Positions 15,374 through 22,817 of a stretch of 45,736 nt of DNA are shown piece by piece. Made by a program: the position numbers and the translations under genes. The notes under the pieces were generated by a model. The model was not told the DNA's origin. It made no database searches and saw only the letters and a list, made by a program, of their open reading frames with translations. The DNA is from Bacillota bacterium (GTDB lineage: Bacteria > Bacillota > SHA-98 > UBA4971). Each line of letters opens with the position of its first letter. The first letter of the stretch is position 1. Where the stretch lies: assembly GCA_012842395.1 (NCBI GenBank), contig DUSX01000034.1:452650-498385 (forward strand). The letters run 5' to 3'.

Positions 15374-17503
15374 TTGGAAGAAGAGCGCGGCCAGCAGAAG
15401 CAAGGCGGGCGGCTCGGAGAGCGTTGCGCCCCGGAAGAGCGCCTAGGGCGAGGCGGCAGCCAGCCCGGGCGTCGGCCTCCTTCAGCGGGCATGGTCCGAA
15501 AGGCGGGCGTGCGATCTGGAAGCTTCAGGTGGCGGTCGGTCGTATTCACGGTGGTTTGTTCCATCCTGATAGCGTTCGCGCTCGCGCGGGTGCTCCCTGT
15601 GCCGGCGGAACAGGTCGGAAGTGTGTTCTACGACATCTGGGGCGAGGTCATCACCTCGACTGTAGCTGGGATGCGCGTCCAGGTGCCTCTCTCGGCCATC
15701 TCACCTCGTCTGCGCGAGGCGGTCATCGCCGTGGAAGACGAGCGTTTCTACAAGCACCCCGGCATCGACCCTATCGGCATCGTCCGGGCCCTGGTCCGGA
15801 ACCTCCGCGCGGGCCGAGTCGTGGAAGGCGGCAGCACCATAACCCAGCAACTTGCGAAGAACATGTTCCTGTCTCCAGAGCGAACATTGGGACGGAAGGC
15901 CGCCGAGCTCCTTCTCACGTTTTATCTCGAGCTCAAGTTCTCAAAAGACGAGATTCTCGAACGCTACCTCAACCTCGTTTACCTTGGGCACGGGGCATAC
16001 GGGGTGGAAGCCGGAGCACGCCTGTATTTCGGCAAGAGCGCTCGAGATGTGTCTCTCGGCGAGGCCGCTATCTTGGCAGGCCTCATAAGGGGGCCGTTCT
16101 ACTACTCGCCGTACCGGAACGCGCAAGCCGCTCTGGACAGGCGCGAGGTCGTGCTGGACAGGATGGTCTCAGCAGGATTCATAACCAGGGCCCAGGCGAA
16201 GGCGGCGGCGCGAGAGCCCCTCGAGCTCGCGGGGCTCGGCACCCGCGAGACCAGGGCCGCGCCTTACTTCATCGATCTCGTGATGGAAGAGGTCCTGCGC
16301 CGCCTTGGCGACGGGGGGAACCTTCTGTACTCCGGGGGGCTGAAAGTGTACACAACTCTCGACATGTCCATGCAGAGGGCCGCCGAAAAAGCGTTCGCGA
16401 AGGGCCTCGACGCCCTCACTCCCCAGCCACCCGCGCAGCCGGTCGTTCAGCCGCAGGGAGCACTCGTCGCCATCGACCCGACTTGTGGCCACGTGCGCGC
16501 GCTTATCGGCGGGAGAAGCTTCCGTGAGACCCAGTTTAACCGCGCAACTCAGGCCAAGAGACAGCCCGGATCCGCATTCAAGCCGTTCTTTTACGCGGCC
16601 GCCCTGGACAGCGGCTTCACGGCCGCGACCACGCTCACTTGCGAGCCCCTGACCTTCTGGTCAGACGGGACGCCGTACACGCCCACGGATTACGGCGAGT
16701 TCGAGTACCACTACCGCGGGCTCACGTTGCGTGAAGCCCTCGTCGTCTCGTGCAACGTGGTCTCCGTCCAGCTCGCAAACATCATCGGGCCTGAAAAGGG
16801 AGCCGAGTACGCAAGGCGACTCGGTATCACAAGCCCTCTGCGACCACACCTTTCTCTGGTCCTCGGCACGTCCGAGGTCTCACCGCTCGAGATGGCCGCG
16901 GCATTCGCGCCCTTTGCCAACGGGGGAAAGCGGGTCGAGCCCATGTTCGTTGTGTCGGTCAAGGACCGGCACGGGCGCGAGCTCTTACGGAATCAGCCGC
17001 GCGTAACGCAGGCGCTCGACCCGAGGACTGCGTTCATCATAACCGACATCTTGAGACAGGTCATAAGCAAATGGGGGACAGCCGCGAGCATCGCGGACAA
17101 GGTCACGAGACCCGCCGCGGGCAAAACCGGCTCCACTCAGGACTACGCAGACGCGTGGTTCGTGGGATACACCCCGGACCTAGTATGCTCCGTCTATGTC
17201 GGGTACGACGACCCTGCCACCCCTCTCGGAAAGTCGGGCGGGGCAGCCGCCGCGCCGATCTGGGCCGATTTCATCAACGACGCGCTGGCGGGCAGGCCTC
17301 CCACAGCGTTTCAGCGGCCCGCCGGGGTGGTCTCCCGGGAGATCTGCAACGACACCGGCTACCTCGCAACGCCCTTCTGCCCGAACACCCGATGGGAGGT
17401 ATTCAAAGCCGAGGCGGTGCCCACGGAGACCTGCCCATGGCATGGCGGCACTGCGCCGGTCACGACCGGGCAAGCCCGGCACCGATCGCGAACCGGAGTA
17501 TAG
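15374..17503 (+). CDS. Class A penicillin-binding protein (PBP1A family)
   Basis: This bifunctional enzyme polymerises and crosslinks peptidoglycan at the outer face of the membrane. A basic cytoplasmic tail and one membrane anchor (VVFTVVCSILIAFALARVL) are followed by the GT51 glycosyltransferase, with catalytic Glu121 in VEDERFYKHPG and GGSTITQQLAKN. The transpeptidase follows with SxxK at Ser400 (GSAFKPF), SCN and KTG at about 584. The C-terminal region has paired cysteines (EICNDTGYLATPFCPN), as in several Bacillota PBPs. The TTG at 15374 follows a GGGAGGGG run; an ATG at 15491, giving a protein 39 residues shorter, is equally possible. Its 3' end overlaps the converging HAD gene by 44 nt. 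Confidence 0.92.
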   Translation: MEEERGQQKQGGRLGERCAPEERLGRGGSQPGRRPPSAGMVRKAGVRSGSFRWRSVVFTVVCSILIAFALARVLPVPAEQVGSVFYDIWGEVITSTVAGMRVQVPLSAISPRLREAVIAVEDERFYKHPGIDPIGIVRALVRNLRAGRVVEGGSTITQQLAKNMFLSPERTLGRKAAELLLTFYLELKFSKDEILERYLNLVYLGHGAYGVEAGARLYFGKSARDVSLGEAAILAGLIRGPFYYSPYRNAQAALDRREVVLDRMVSAGFITRAQAKAAAREPLELAGLGTRETRAAPYFIDLVMEEVLRRLGDGGNLLYSGGLKVYTTLDMSMQRAAEKAFAKGLDALTPQPPAQPVVQPQGALVAIDPTCGHVRALIGGRSFRETQFNRATQAKRQPGSAFKPFFYAAALDSGFTAATTLTCEPLTFWSDGTPYTPTDYGEFEYHYRGLTLREALVVSCNVVSVQLANIIGPEKGAEYARRLGITSPLRPHLSLVLGTSEVSPLEMAAAFAPFANGGKRVEPMFVVSVKDRHGRELLRNQPRVTQALDPRTAFIITDILRQVISKWGTAASIADKVTRPAAGKTGSTQDYADAWFVGYTPDLVCSVYVGYDDPATPLGKSGGAAAAPIWADFINDALAGRPPTAFQRPAGVVSREICNDTGYLATPFCPNTRWEVFKAEAVPTETCPWHGGTAPVTTGQARHRSRTGV

Positions 17504-18284
17504 CCTCTGCCACACCGTTCCCGCTCTCACCGTCTGTGATGTAATCCGCCGCGTTCTTGACATCCTCGGTGGCGTTGCTCACCGCAACCCCCACGCCCGC
17601 AAACTCCAGCATCGATATGTCGTTCTCACTGTCTCCGACCGCCATCACCTCTTCGCGGGAGAGGCCGAGACGTTGAGAGAGGATCGCCAGGGCCGTCCCC
17701 TTCGATACGCCGGCGGCCGTAAACTCAATGTAACGAGGCAGCGAACGAACCACTTGAAGGCGGCCCCCGAAATACGCCTTGAGCTCGGGGAGTCGCCGGT
17801 CCACCCCCTCCTCTGACGCAATAACCAGGAGCTTCGTGGGAGGATGGTCCACGAACGCGCCTAGATCTCCCACGGCCACCGCCTCCACCTTGCAATGCGT
17901 CATGTACGCCAGCGCCTCGTCGTCGTAACGCTCGACGTAGAGGGTATCATCCATGTAAACATTGAGGTGCAGGCCCTGCCCCCTGGCGTAAGCTATGACC
18001 TCTCTTGCATGTTCCAGCGGGACAGGTCTATGGCTGATGATTTCGTGCGTCTTGGCTGTCTTTATGAGCGCGCCGTTGTACGCAACAAGCGGCGCGTCCA
18101 GCCCCAGTTCTTCCGCGAACGGGAGCGTAGCCCGGAACATTCGGCCGCTCGCGAGAGTAACCACGCAACCCGCTTCGACGGCGGCACGTATGGCGGCACG
18201 GGCGCGTTCCCCGATCTTAAGGTCGCTTCCGATGAGGGTGAGGTCTACGTCGATTGCAATGAGCTTGATCCCGATCTGAATCAC
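17460..18284 (-). CDS. Cof-type HAD-superfamily phosphatase
   Basis: The product has about 274 residues with a type IIB cap, as in Cof/YidA proteins that dephosphorylate small sugar phosphates or cofactors in the cytoplasm. Motif I is AIDVDLTLIGSDL: both aspartates are kept, but the usual DGT glycine is replaced by Leu. Motif II is TLASGRMF, and motifs III and IV lie in KGTALAIL and MAVGDSENDISML. The GTG at 18284 is chosen because the longer form from 18305 would begin inside a strong hairpin; neither start has a clear ribosome binding site. It follows the YvlD-like gene and overlaps the 3' end of the converging penicillin-binding protein gene. The substrate cannot be told from sequence. Confidence 0.85.
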   Translation of the reverse strand: MIQIGIKLIAIDVDLTLIGSDLKIGERARAAIRAAVEAGCVVTLASGRMFRATLPFAEELGLDAPLVAYNGALIKTAKTHEIISHRPVPLEHAREVIAYARGQGLHLNVYMDDTLYVERYDDEALAYMTHCKVEAVAVGDLGAFVDHPPTKLLVIASEEGVDRRLPELKAYFGGRLQVVRSLPRYIEFTAAGVSKGTALAILSQRLGLSREEVMAVGDSENDISMLEFAGVGVAVSNATEDVKNAADYITDGESGNGVAEAILRFAIGAGLARS

Positions 18285-18289
18285 CCCGC

Positions 18290-18324
18290 CCAAGGCGGGC
18301 CGCACGTCGGCGGCCCGCCCTTGG
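18290..18324. repeat. Strong GC-rich hairpin upstream of the HAD gene
   Basis: GGCGGGCCGC (18294-18303) and GCGGCCCGCC (18310-18319) form a perfect 10-bp stem with a 6-nt loop. It is extended by CCAA/TTGG with one bulged C. It lies between the YvlD-like and HAD genes on the minus strand. There is no U-run, so it is more likely an mRNA processing, stability or start-masking structure than a terminator. Confidence 0.55.
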
Positions 18325-18401
18325 TTAGCGTCACAGGACTCGTGTTGCGTCCGTTTTCTATTCTCTATTCGCTTCCTCCGGGTTCCCTTGCCCGCACACG
18401 G

Positions 18402-18761
18402 CTAGTGGGCCCTGTCACGCACGAGAAAGCTCAGCACGCTGCTGCCGATGGAAAGGAGAATTGAAGCCAACACTGCGGGCCAGAAACCGGCGATGTAAAA
18501 CCCGCCCACCAGCCTGGCAACGACCCAGAGCATGAACCCGTTGATGACGAACGTGAACAGGCCCAGCGTGAGCAGCTGGATCGGCAGGGACAAGATGATA
18601 AGGATCGGCCGGATCAGGGCGTTGACGATGCCGAGCACGAACGCCCCGAGGAGCGCAGGCAGCACGCCGCTCACCTGGACGGCCGGGCCCATGACATATG
18701 GGATAAGGAGCAGTATGATCGCGTTTATAAGGCATCTCGTAAGAAAACCCCTTGCACGCAT
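18402..18761 (-). CDS. YvlD-like membrane protein (phage holin family 4, PF04020 type)
   Basis: This is a small 119-residue protein with four predicted hydrophobic segments: INAIILLLIPYVMG, LPALLGAFVLGIVNALI, LLTLGLFTFVINGFMLWVVA and FWPAVLASILLSIGSSVLSF. The motif NALIRPILIILSLPI is typical of the PF04020 family, which includes B. subtilis YvlD. Despite the family name, chromosomal members are not known to act as phage holins and YvlD belongs to a SigW envelope-stress operon. The ATG at 18761 has AAGGGG 9 nt upstream; an ATG at 18770 and an open frame to 18896 are less likely. The neighbouring SHOCT gene strengthens the yvl comparison. Confidence 0.85.
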   Translation of the reverse strand: MRARGFLTRCLINAIILLLIPYVMGPAVQVSGVLPALLGAFVLGIVNALIRPILIILSLPIQLLTLGLFTFVINGFMLWVVARLVGGFYIAGFWPAVLASILLSIGSSVLSFLVRDRAH

Positions 18762-18907
18762 GGTTTTCATCCCCTTTCCGGCACGCGCCGTGACCGACTC
18801 GCCCGACAGCTCGACCGCGTTCACCCAGCGTGATAGGATCGGGAGCGGCACCAGTCTTGGCTCGCCGGCGCACGCCAGGCTTCGCGGCGGGACCATACGA
18901 CTCCCCG

Positions 18908-19471
18908 CTACACTAGGCGGATCGCGATCTCGGTTCCGCTGGCCCCTTCGACCACGTGGACCAGCGTGAACCTTCCCTCAAGCCTCAATGCCCTGACGAT
19001 CTTCGCAAGAAAGAACAACAACGGGGCTGCGTCTCTTATGGAGAATTCGATGGAAAACCGCCCTTCCCTCTCTTGGTTGCGTCTCTGCCCGAGCGTCCGC
19101 CCGCCAGGCCACCGCGCCGGCGAGTCCGGATGCCCGCAACTTCCCGTCCCACCGTCACCCGAGAAACCGCCGTCCTTTCCCAAGTGCGCCCGCGTTTCCG
19201 CAGAAGAAATGGGGGACAAGCGAGAGACCACCGACATGAGCCATCCTGCCGATTCCAGGAGATCTTCGACCACAAACAGCGGGAAGATGATGGGGAGCGT
19301 CCATCTCCAACCCGGGAGCTTCAGTGTCGCAAGCAGGAAGAAAGACGGAAAGCGAAGCCCAGCAGCCCTCTCCCAGACCCGGCCAAGCTGCGTTTCCTTC
19401 CGCCGCGAAGAGAAACCGCTGTCGAAGGTCACCTCGCTCCTTTTGACTTGCCGCCCGAACTCACTCGACAT
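18908..19471 (-). CDS. Uncharacterised membrane-associated protein in the DUF2089/SHOCT/YvlD cluster
   Basis: I do not recognise a family for this 187-residue product. It has a basic N-terminus, then one or two hydrophobic stretches (RFPSFFLLATLKLPG and WTLPIIFPLFVVEDLLESAGW), and a hydrophilic Gly/Arg-rich middle. The C-terminal part (PLLFFLAKIVRALRLEGR, then TLVHVVEGASGTEIAIRLV) could be a small alpha-beta domain. The ATG has AAGGTGG 6 nt upstream and overlaps the SHOCT gene by 11 nt, which argues for a real, coupled gene. Its position matches that of yvlC in B. subtilis, but no PspC motif is seen. It probably acts at the membrane with its neighbours; this is inference from context. Confidence 0.7.
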   Translation of the reverse strand: MSSEFGRQVKRSEVTFDSGFSSRRKETQLGRVWERAAGLRFPSFFLLATLKLPGWRWTLPIIFPLFVVEDLLESAGWLMSVVSRLSPISSAETRAHLGKDGGFSGDGGTGSCGHPDSPARWPGGRTLGQRRNQEREGRFSIEFSIRDAAPLLFFLAKIVRALRLEGRFTLVHVVEGASGTEIAIRLV

Positions 19472-19838
19472 AGACTTCCACCTTCGCCGTATCGCTGTCC
19501 ACGTCCACGATCTTGCCGACCGTGGCGTCGGTGATGCTGGCGAGGATCTCCTCGAGGTCGATGTCCTGATCCTTGATCTCGTCGGCCACGTGCTTCGGGA
19601 TGAATTTCATCGCCACTTTCACGAGACTGAGCGGGAGATTCACGTTCACCCTGGTGTTGTCCTCCGTGTCGAGCACGCGCACGCGTAGCATCTTGGCAGG
19701 CCTTCCCGCAGCTTGCCCGCCGGGCTGCCCTGGCGCCGAGCTCTCGAGGGCTTCGAGGAGCCTGAGCCCTTCATCTACGGAGATCTTGCCTTCCTGAACC
19801 ATCGTCAGTATCTGCCTCTTCTCGTCAATCACCCTCAT
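19461..19838 (-). CDS. SHOCT-like domain protein (YvlB N-terminal type)
   Basis: The product has 125 residues. The N-terminal helical domain (about 1-35, EKRQILTMVQEGKISVDEGL, then RLLEAL) is the SHOCT-like oligomerisation domain that also begins B. subtilis YvlB. After a Gly/Pro/Ala linker, the rest (MLRVRVLD, RVNVNLPLSLVKVAMKFIP, ILASITDATVGKIVDVDS) is a small conserved module often found in short SHOCT proteins. No membrane segment is present. The ATG at 19838 follows AGGAGG closely (3 nt), so a GTG at 19832 with 9-nt spacing may be the true start. The gene lies between DUF2089 and the unknown membrane protein. Confidence 0.8.
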   Translation of the reverse strand: MRVIDEKRQILTMVQEGKISVDEGLRLLEALESSAPGQPGGQAAGRPAKMLRVRVLDTEDNTRVNVNLPLSLVKVAMKFIPKHVADEIKDQDIDLEEILASITDATVGKIVDVDSDTAKVEVYVE

Positions 19839-19967
19839 CGCCCTCCTCAAACTCGGAAATGCGTCCGGCAGGCGCGTTCCTTCTCTTCATCGCCATCTGG
19901 TTCTGGTCTTCACGCACTCCTCTCCCTCCCCGTCTCTGGGCTGCCAAGCGGCGGAACGTCATCGTTG

Positions 19968-20351
19968 TCATCGCTGTTTGAGGAGCTTGATCGCCTCGTC
20001 GGCGCGGATCTCGCCCTTGGCGAGCGATTCCAGGACCGCCTTGCGCCTCGTCTCGAGTTGCGCCTCATCATCTTTGTCGCGTTCCACGGGGTAGCCTAGC
20101 GCCTGGATGACCGCGTCAAGCCTACCGCGCACGGTCGGATAAGACACCCCGAGCTCTCTCTCCACTTCCTTGATGTTGCCGCGAGATTTGATGAAGATCT
20201 CCACGAAGTCCCTCTGCTCGTTGGAGAGCTGGCAGAACTTGCATGTCTCGAACCGACCCTCAATGGACGTGTCGCACCTAGGACACGACAGCCTCGTCAC
20301 GTCGAGGGCTTCGCCGCACACGGGGCATCTGCCCAGAGCCCTTCGTCTCAT
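19968..20351 (-). CDS. DUF2089 family protein, probable DNA-binding regulator
   Basis: The product has 127 residues. The N-terminus has two zinc-binding CxxC pairs (CPVCGE and CPRCD), with a further CKFC segment. The middle has a sigma-70 region 4-like helix-turn-helix (IKEVERELGVSYPTVRGRLD). The C-terminus has a short helical module (ETRRKAVLESLAKGEIRADEA) that resembles the SHOCT domain of the next gene, suggesting the two proteins may pair. The ATG follows GAGGGG with 9-nt spacing. It leads the cluster with SHOCT, an unknown membrane protein, YvlD-like protein and HAD. A near-consensus promoter and a pair of direct repeats lie just upstream, so autoregulation is plausible. Confidence 0.85.
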   Translation of the reverse strand: MRRRALGRCPVCGEALDVTRLSCPRCDTSIEGRFETCKFCQLSNEQRDFVEIFIKSRGNIKEVERELGVSYPTVRGRLDAVIQALGYPVERDKDDEAQLETRRKAVLESLAKGEIRADEAIKLLKQR

Positions 20352-20355
20352 CGTC

Positions 20356-20390
20356 TCACACCCCTCAATATCGTCAAGTCACACCTCAAT
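20356..20390 (-). promoter_or_regulatory. Direct repeats in the DUF2089 leader (possible operator)
   Basis: Read on the minus strand, ATTGAGGTGTGA (20379-20390) and ATTGAGGGGTGTGA (20356-20369) form a direct repeat, differing by two inserted G. The pair lies between the predicted transcription start and the DUF2089 start codon, overlapping its ribosome binding site. It could be an operator for the DUF2089 helix-turn-helix protein. Confidence 0.4.
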
Positions 20391-20411
20391 CTCATTAAGT
20401 TGGGCATTAAC

Positions 20412-20440
20412 ATCATAAATCCGGCAGGCTCGGCTGTCAA
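20412..20440 (-). promoter_or_regulatory. Strong sigma-70-type promoter of the DUF2089 cluster
   Basis: On the minus strand a consensus TTGACA (20435-20440) and TATGAT (20412-20417) are spaced by exactly 17 nt, about 60 nt before the DUF2089 start codon. This is one of the best promoter matches in the window. Confidence 0.7.
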
Positions 20441-20518
20441 CGAGTCTCCAAGATCTTTTTTGCTGCGCCGCACGCGCAGAAATCACAATTCGTTCGGCAG
20501 GAAACCTGGGTGACATAT

Positions 20519-20532
20519 CGAATGTATGTTCG
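20519..20532 (+). promoter_or_regulatory. Probable LexA (SOS) box upstream of uvrB
   Basis: CGAATGTATGTTCG matches the Bacillus-type SOS box CGAACRNRYGTTYG with one mismatch (T for C at position 5). It lies about 180 nt upstream of uvrB in the divergent region with DUF2089, whose 346 bases hold no other gene. SOS control of uvrBA is well known in Bacillota. Confidence 0.55.
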
Positions 20533-20594
20533 TGCTGCAAACCGAAAACAACTATATGCTGGGCAAACTCATTTGGCACGAAACTCGAGCGGCG

Positions 20595-20623
20595 TTGCAC
20601 TTGCGGCACGGGTGTCTTAGAAT
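20595..20623 (+). promoter_or_regulatory. Predicted sigma-70-type promoter of uvrB-uvrA-uvrC
   Basis: TTGCAC (20595-20600) and TAGAAT (20618-20623) are spaced by exactly 17 nt, about 75 nt before the uvrB ATG. The SOS box lies about 60 nt further upstream, so LexA would have to act by upstream binding or on a second promoter near the box. Confidence 0.55.
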
Positions 20624-20697
20624 TGTACGGTGGGATGGGCGGCGGCACGGAACAGCCTGCGCAGTACGAGCCGCCATCAGGAGGCGGCGCGCTGCTA

Positions 20698-22755
20698 ATG
20701 AAGGAATTCAAGCTCAGAACGGATCTAGAGCCTAAGGGAGATCAGCCGAGAGCCGCGCGCGAGCTCGCGGAGGGCATCAGGGCGGGCTATCGTTGCCAGA
20801 CGCTCCTTGGGGCGACTGGCACCGGCAAGACGTTCACCGATGCCCTGGTGATCCAGGAAGTCCAAAAGCCAACGCTGGTGATCGCCCACAACAAGACGCT
20901 CGCAGCTCAGCTTTGCAGCGAGTTTCGAGCGCTTTTCCCGGAGAACGCCGTCGAGTATTTTGTCAGCTACTACGATTATTATCAACCAGAGGCGTACATC
21001 CCGCAGACCGACACATACATCGAGAAGGATTCGTCCATAAACGACGAGATAGACCGGCTCCGGCACGCTGCGACCAGCGCTCTCCTTGAACGGCGCGACG
21101 TCATTATCGTGGCGAGCGTCTCGTGTATTTACGGCCTCGGGTCCCCCGAGGACTACAAAAACCTCACCTTGACGCTTCGGCAGGGTGACGAGGTCGACAG
21201 GGATGCCGTGTTGAGGAAGCTCGTGAGCATTCAGTACGCGCGTAACGACGTCGGGTTCACGCGGGGCACTTTCAGGGTCCGTGGCGACGTGGTGGAGGTG
21301 ATCCCCGCCTACGGAGAGAACGCGATGAGAATCGAGTTCTTCGGCGACGAGGTCGACCGCATCCTCGAGGTGGACGTGCTCACCGGCGAGGTGGTCCGGG
21401 ACACGACCTCGGTAACGATATTCCCAGCGACCCATTTCATCACCAGCGACGAGAAGCTGAAAAGGGCCCTCGTCAGCATAGAGAGGGAGCTCGAAGACCG
21501 TCTTGCCGAGCTCCGCGCGGCCGGCAAGCTGCTCGAGGCTCAGAGGCTTGAGCAGCGCACCCGTTATGACTTGGAGATGCTGGCCGAGGTGGGCTATTGT
21601 CAGGGCATCGAGAATTACTCCCGCCACCTCACGGGAAGGCAGCCGGGTGAGCCGCCGGCCACGTTGTTGGATTACTTCCCCGACGACTTCCTCGTCATAA
21701 TCGACGAGTCGCACGTGACCTTGCCACAGTTGCATGCGATGTACGCCGGTGACAGGTCGCGGAAGGAGAACCTGGTCGAGTACGGGTTCAGGCTGCCGTC
21801 GGCGTTCGACAACCGGCCGCTGACGTTCGAGGAGTTCGAACAGCGCGTGAACCAGGTGATCTTCGCGTCCGCAACACCGGGGCCGTACGAGCTCCGCGTG
21901 AGCAGCCAGGTTGTGGAGCAGATCATACGGCCGACCGGGCTTGTCGACCCCGAGGTCGAGGTTCGTCCGGTGAGGAATCAGATAGACGACTTGCTCTCTG
22001 AGATCCGCTCCCGGGTGGACGCGGGCGAGCGGGTGCTCGTGACAACCCTCACGAAGAAAATGGCGGAGGATCTCACGGACTACCTGGTGGACATGGGAGT
22101 GAAGGCGCGATACCTGCATTCAGAGATCGACACCCTGGAGCGCGTGGAGATCCTGCGGGACCTTCGGCTCGGCGACTTCGACGTCCTCGTGGGCATAAAC
22201 CTCCTGCGCGAGGGCCTGGACCTCCCCGAGGTGTCGTTGGTGGCGATCCTTGACGCCGACAAAGAGGGGTACTTGCGCTCCGAGACCTCCCTCATCCAAA
22301 CGATCGGGCGCGCAGCACGGAACGTCCACGGCAAGGTCATCATGTACGCTGACGTTATCACCGAGTCCATGAAACGCGCCATTGACGAAACGAACCGGCG
22401 ACGCCGGATACAGCTCGAGTACAACAGGCGTCACGGCATAACCCCCGAGACTGTTAAGAAAGCGGTCCATCATATCGCGGAGTTCGCGAGGGCCGCTGAG
22501 GATAGACCCACGTATGGAGCTGCGGCGACGGTCGGAGCCAAGGGCCGCCGAGCGAGCCCGACGGGGGCCTTGTCCGCTGAGGGTCGGCCCCTGGATGAGT
22601 TCGAGGCGGCAGAGAGAATGTCCGATAAGGAGCTTGCAGCGCTCATCCGCGCCTTGGAGGACGAGATGCGAAAGGCCGCGCAGGCACTTGAATTCGAGCG
22701 CGCAGCCGAGCTACGCGACAGGATTCGCGCCCTTCGCCGCCGGTTTGCGTCTTGA
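20698..22755 (+). CDS. uvrB: UvrABC excinuclease subunit B
   Basis: UvrB is the damage-verifying helicase-like subunit of nucleotide excision repair, loaded by UvrA and then joined by UvrC. The product has 685 residues. It shows Walker A GATGTGKT (38-45), the beta-hairpin segment [20 protein letters not shown], further helicase motifs including DESH, and TIGRAARN. The C-terminal UVR domain ([20 protein letters not shown], then [10 protein letters not shown]) binds UvrC. The ATG at 20698 is the conserved start ([17 protein letters not shown]); its AGGAGG is 13 nt away, farther than usual. An open frame continues to 20623. It leads a uvrB-uvrA-uvrC operon. Confidence 0.97.
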   Translation: MKEFKLRTDLEPKGDQPRAARELAEGIRAGYRCQTLLGATGTGKTFTDALVIQEVQKPTLVIAHNKTLAAQLCSEFRALFPENAVEYFVSYYDYYQPEAYIPQTDTYIEKDSSINDEIDRLRHAATSALLERRDVIIVASVSCIYGLGSPEDYKNLTLTLRQGDEVDRDAVLRKLVSIQYARNDVGFTRGTFRVRGDVVEVIPAYGENAMRIEFFGDEVDRILEVDVLTGEVVRDTTSVTIFPATHFITSDEKLKRALVSIERELEDRLAELRAAGKLLEAQRLEQRTRYDLEMLAEVGYCQGIENYSRHLTGRQPGEPPATLLDYFPDDFLVIIDESHVTLPQLHAMYAGDRSRKENLVEYGFRLPSAFDNRPLTFEEFEQRVNQVIFASATPGPYELRVSSQVVEQIIRPTGLVDPEVEVRPVRNQIDDLLSEIRSRVDAGERVLVTTLTKKMAEDLTDYLVDMGVKARYLHSEIDTLERVEILRDLRLGDFDVLVGINLLREGLDLPEVSLVAILDADKEGYLRSETSLIQTIGRAARNVHGKVIMYADVITESMKRAIDETNRRRRIQLEYNRRHGITPETVKKAVHHIAEFARAAEDRPTYGAAATVGAKGRRASPTGALSAEGRPLDEFEAAERMSDKELAALIRALEDEMRKAAQALEFERAAELRDRIRALRRRFAS

Positions 22756-22817
22756 ACTACAGAGGCACGTGGGGTGCTCGTGCGCAGCGAGGGTGTCTTT
22801 TTCGGAGGAAGCCAGAA

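Noticed and set aside
18402-18761. Phage origin for the holin-like gene
   Set aside because: PF04020 proteins are widespread chromosomal genes (YvlD) and no phage genes lie nearby.
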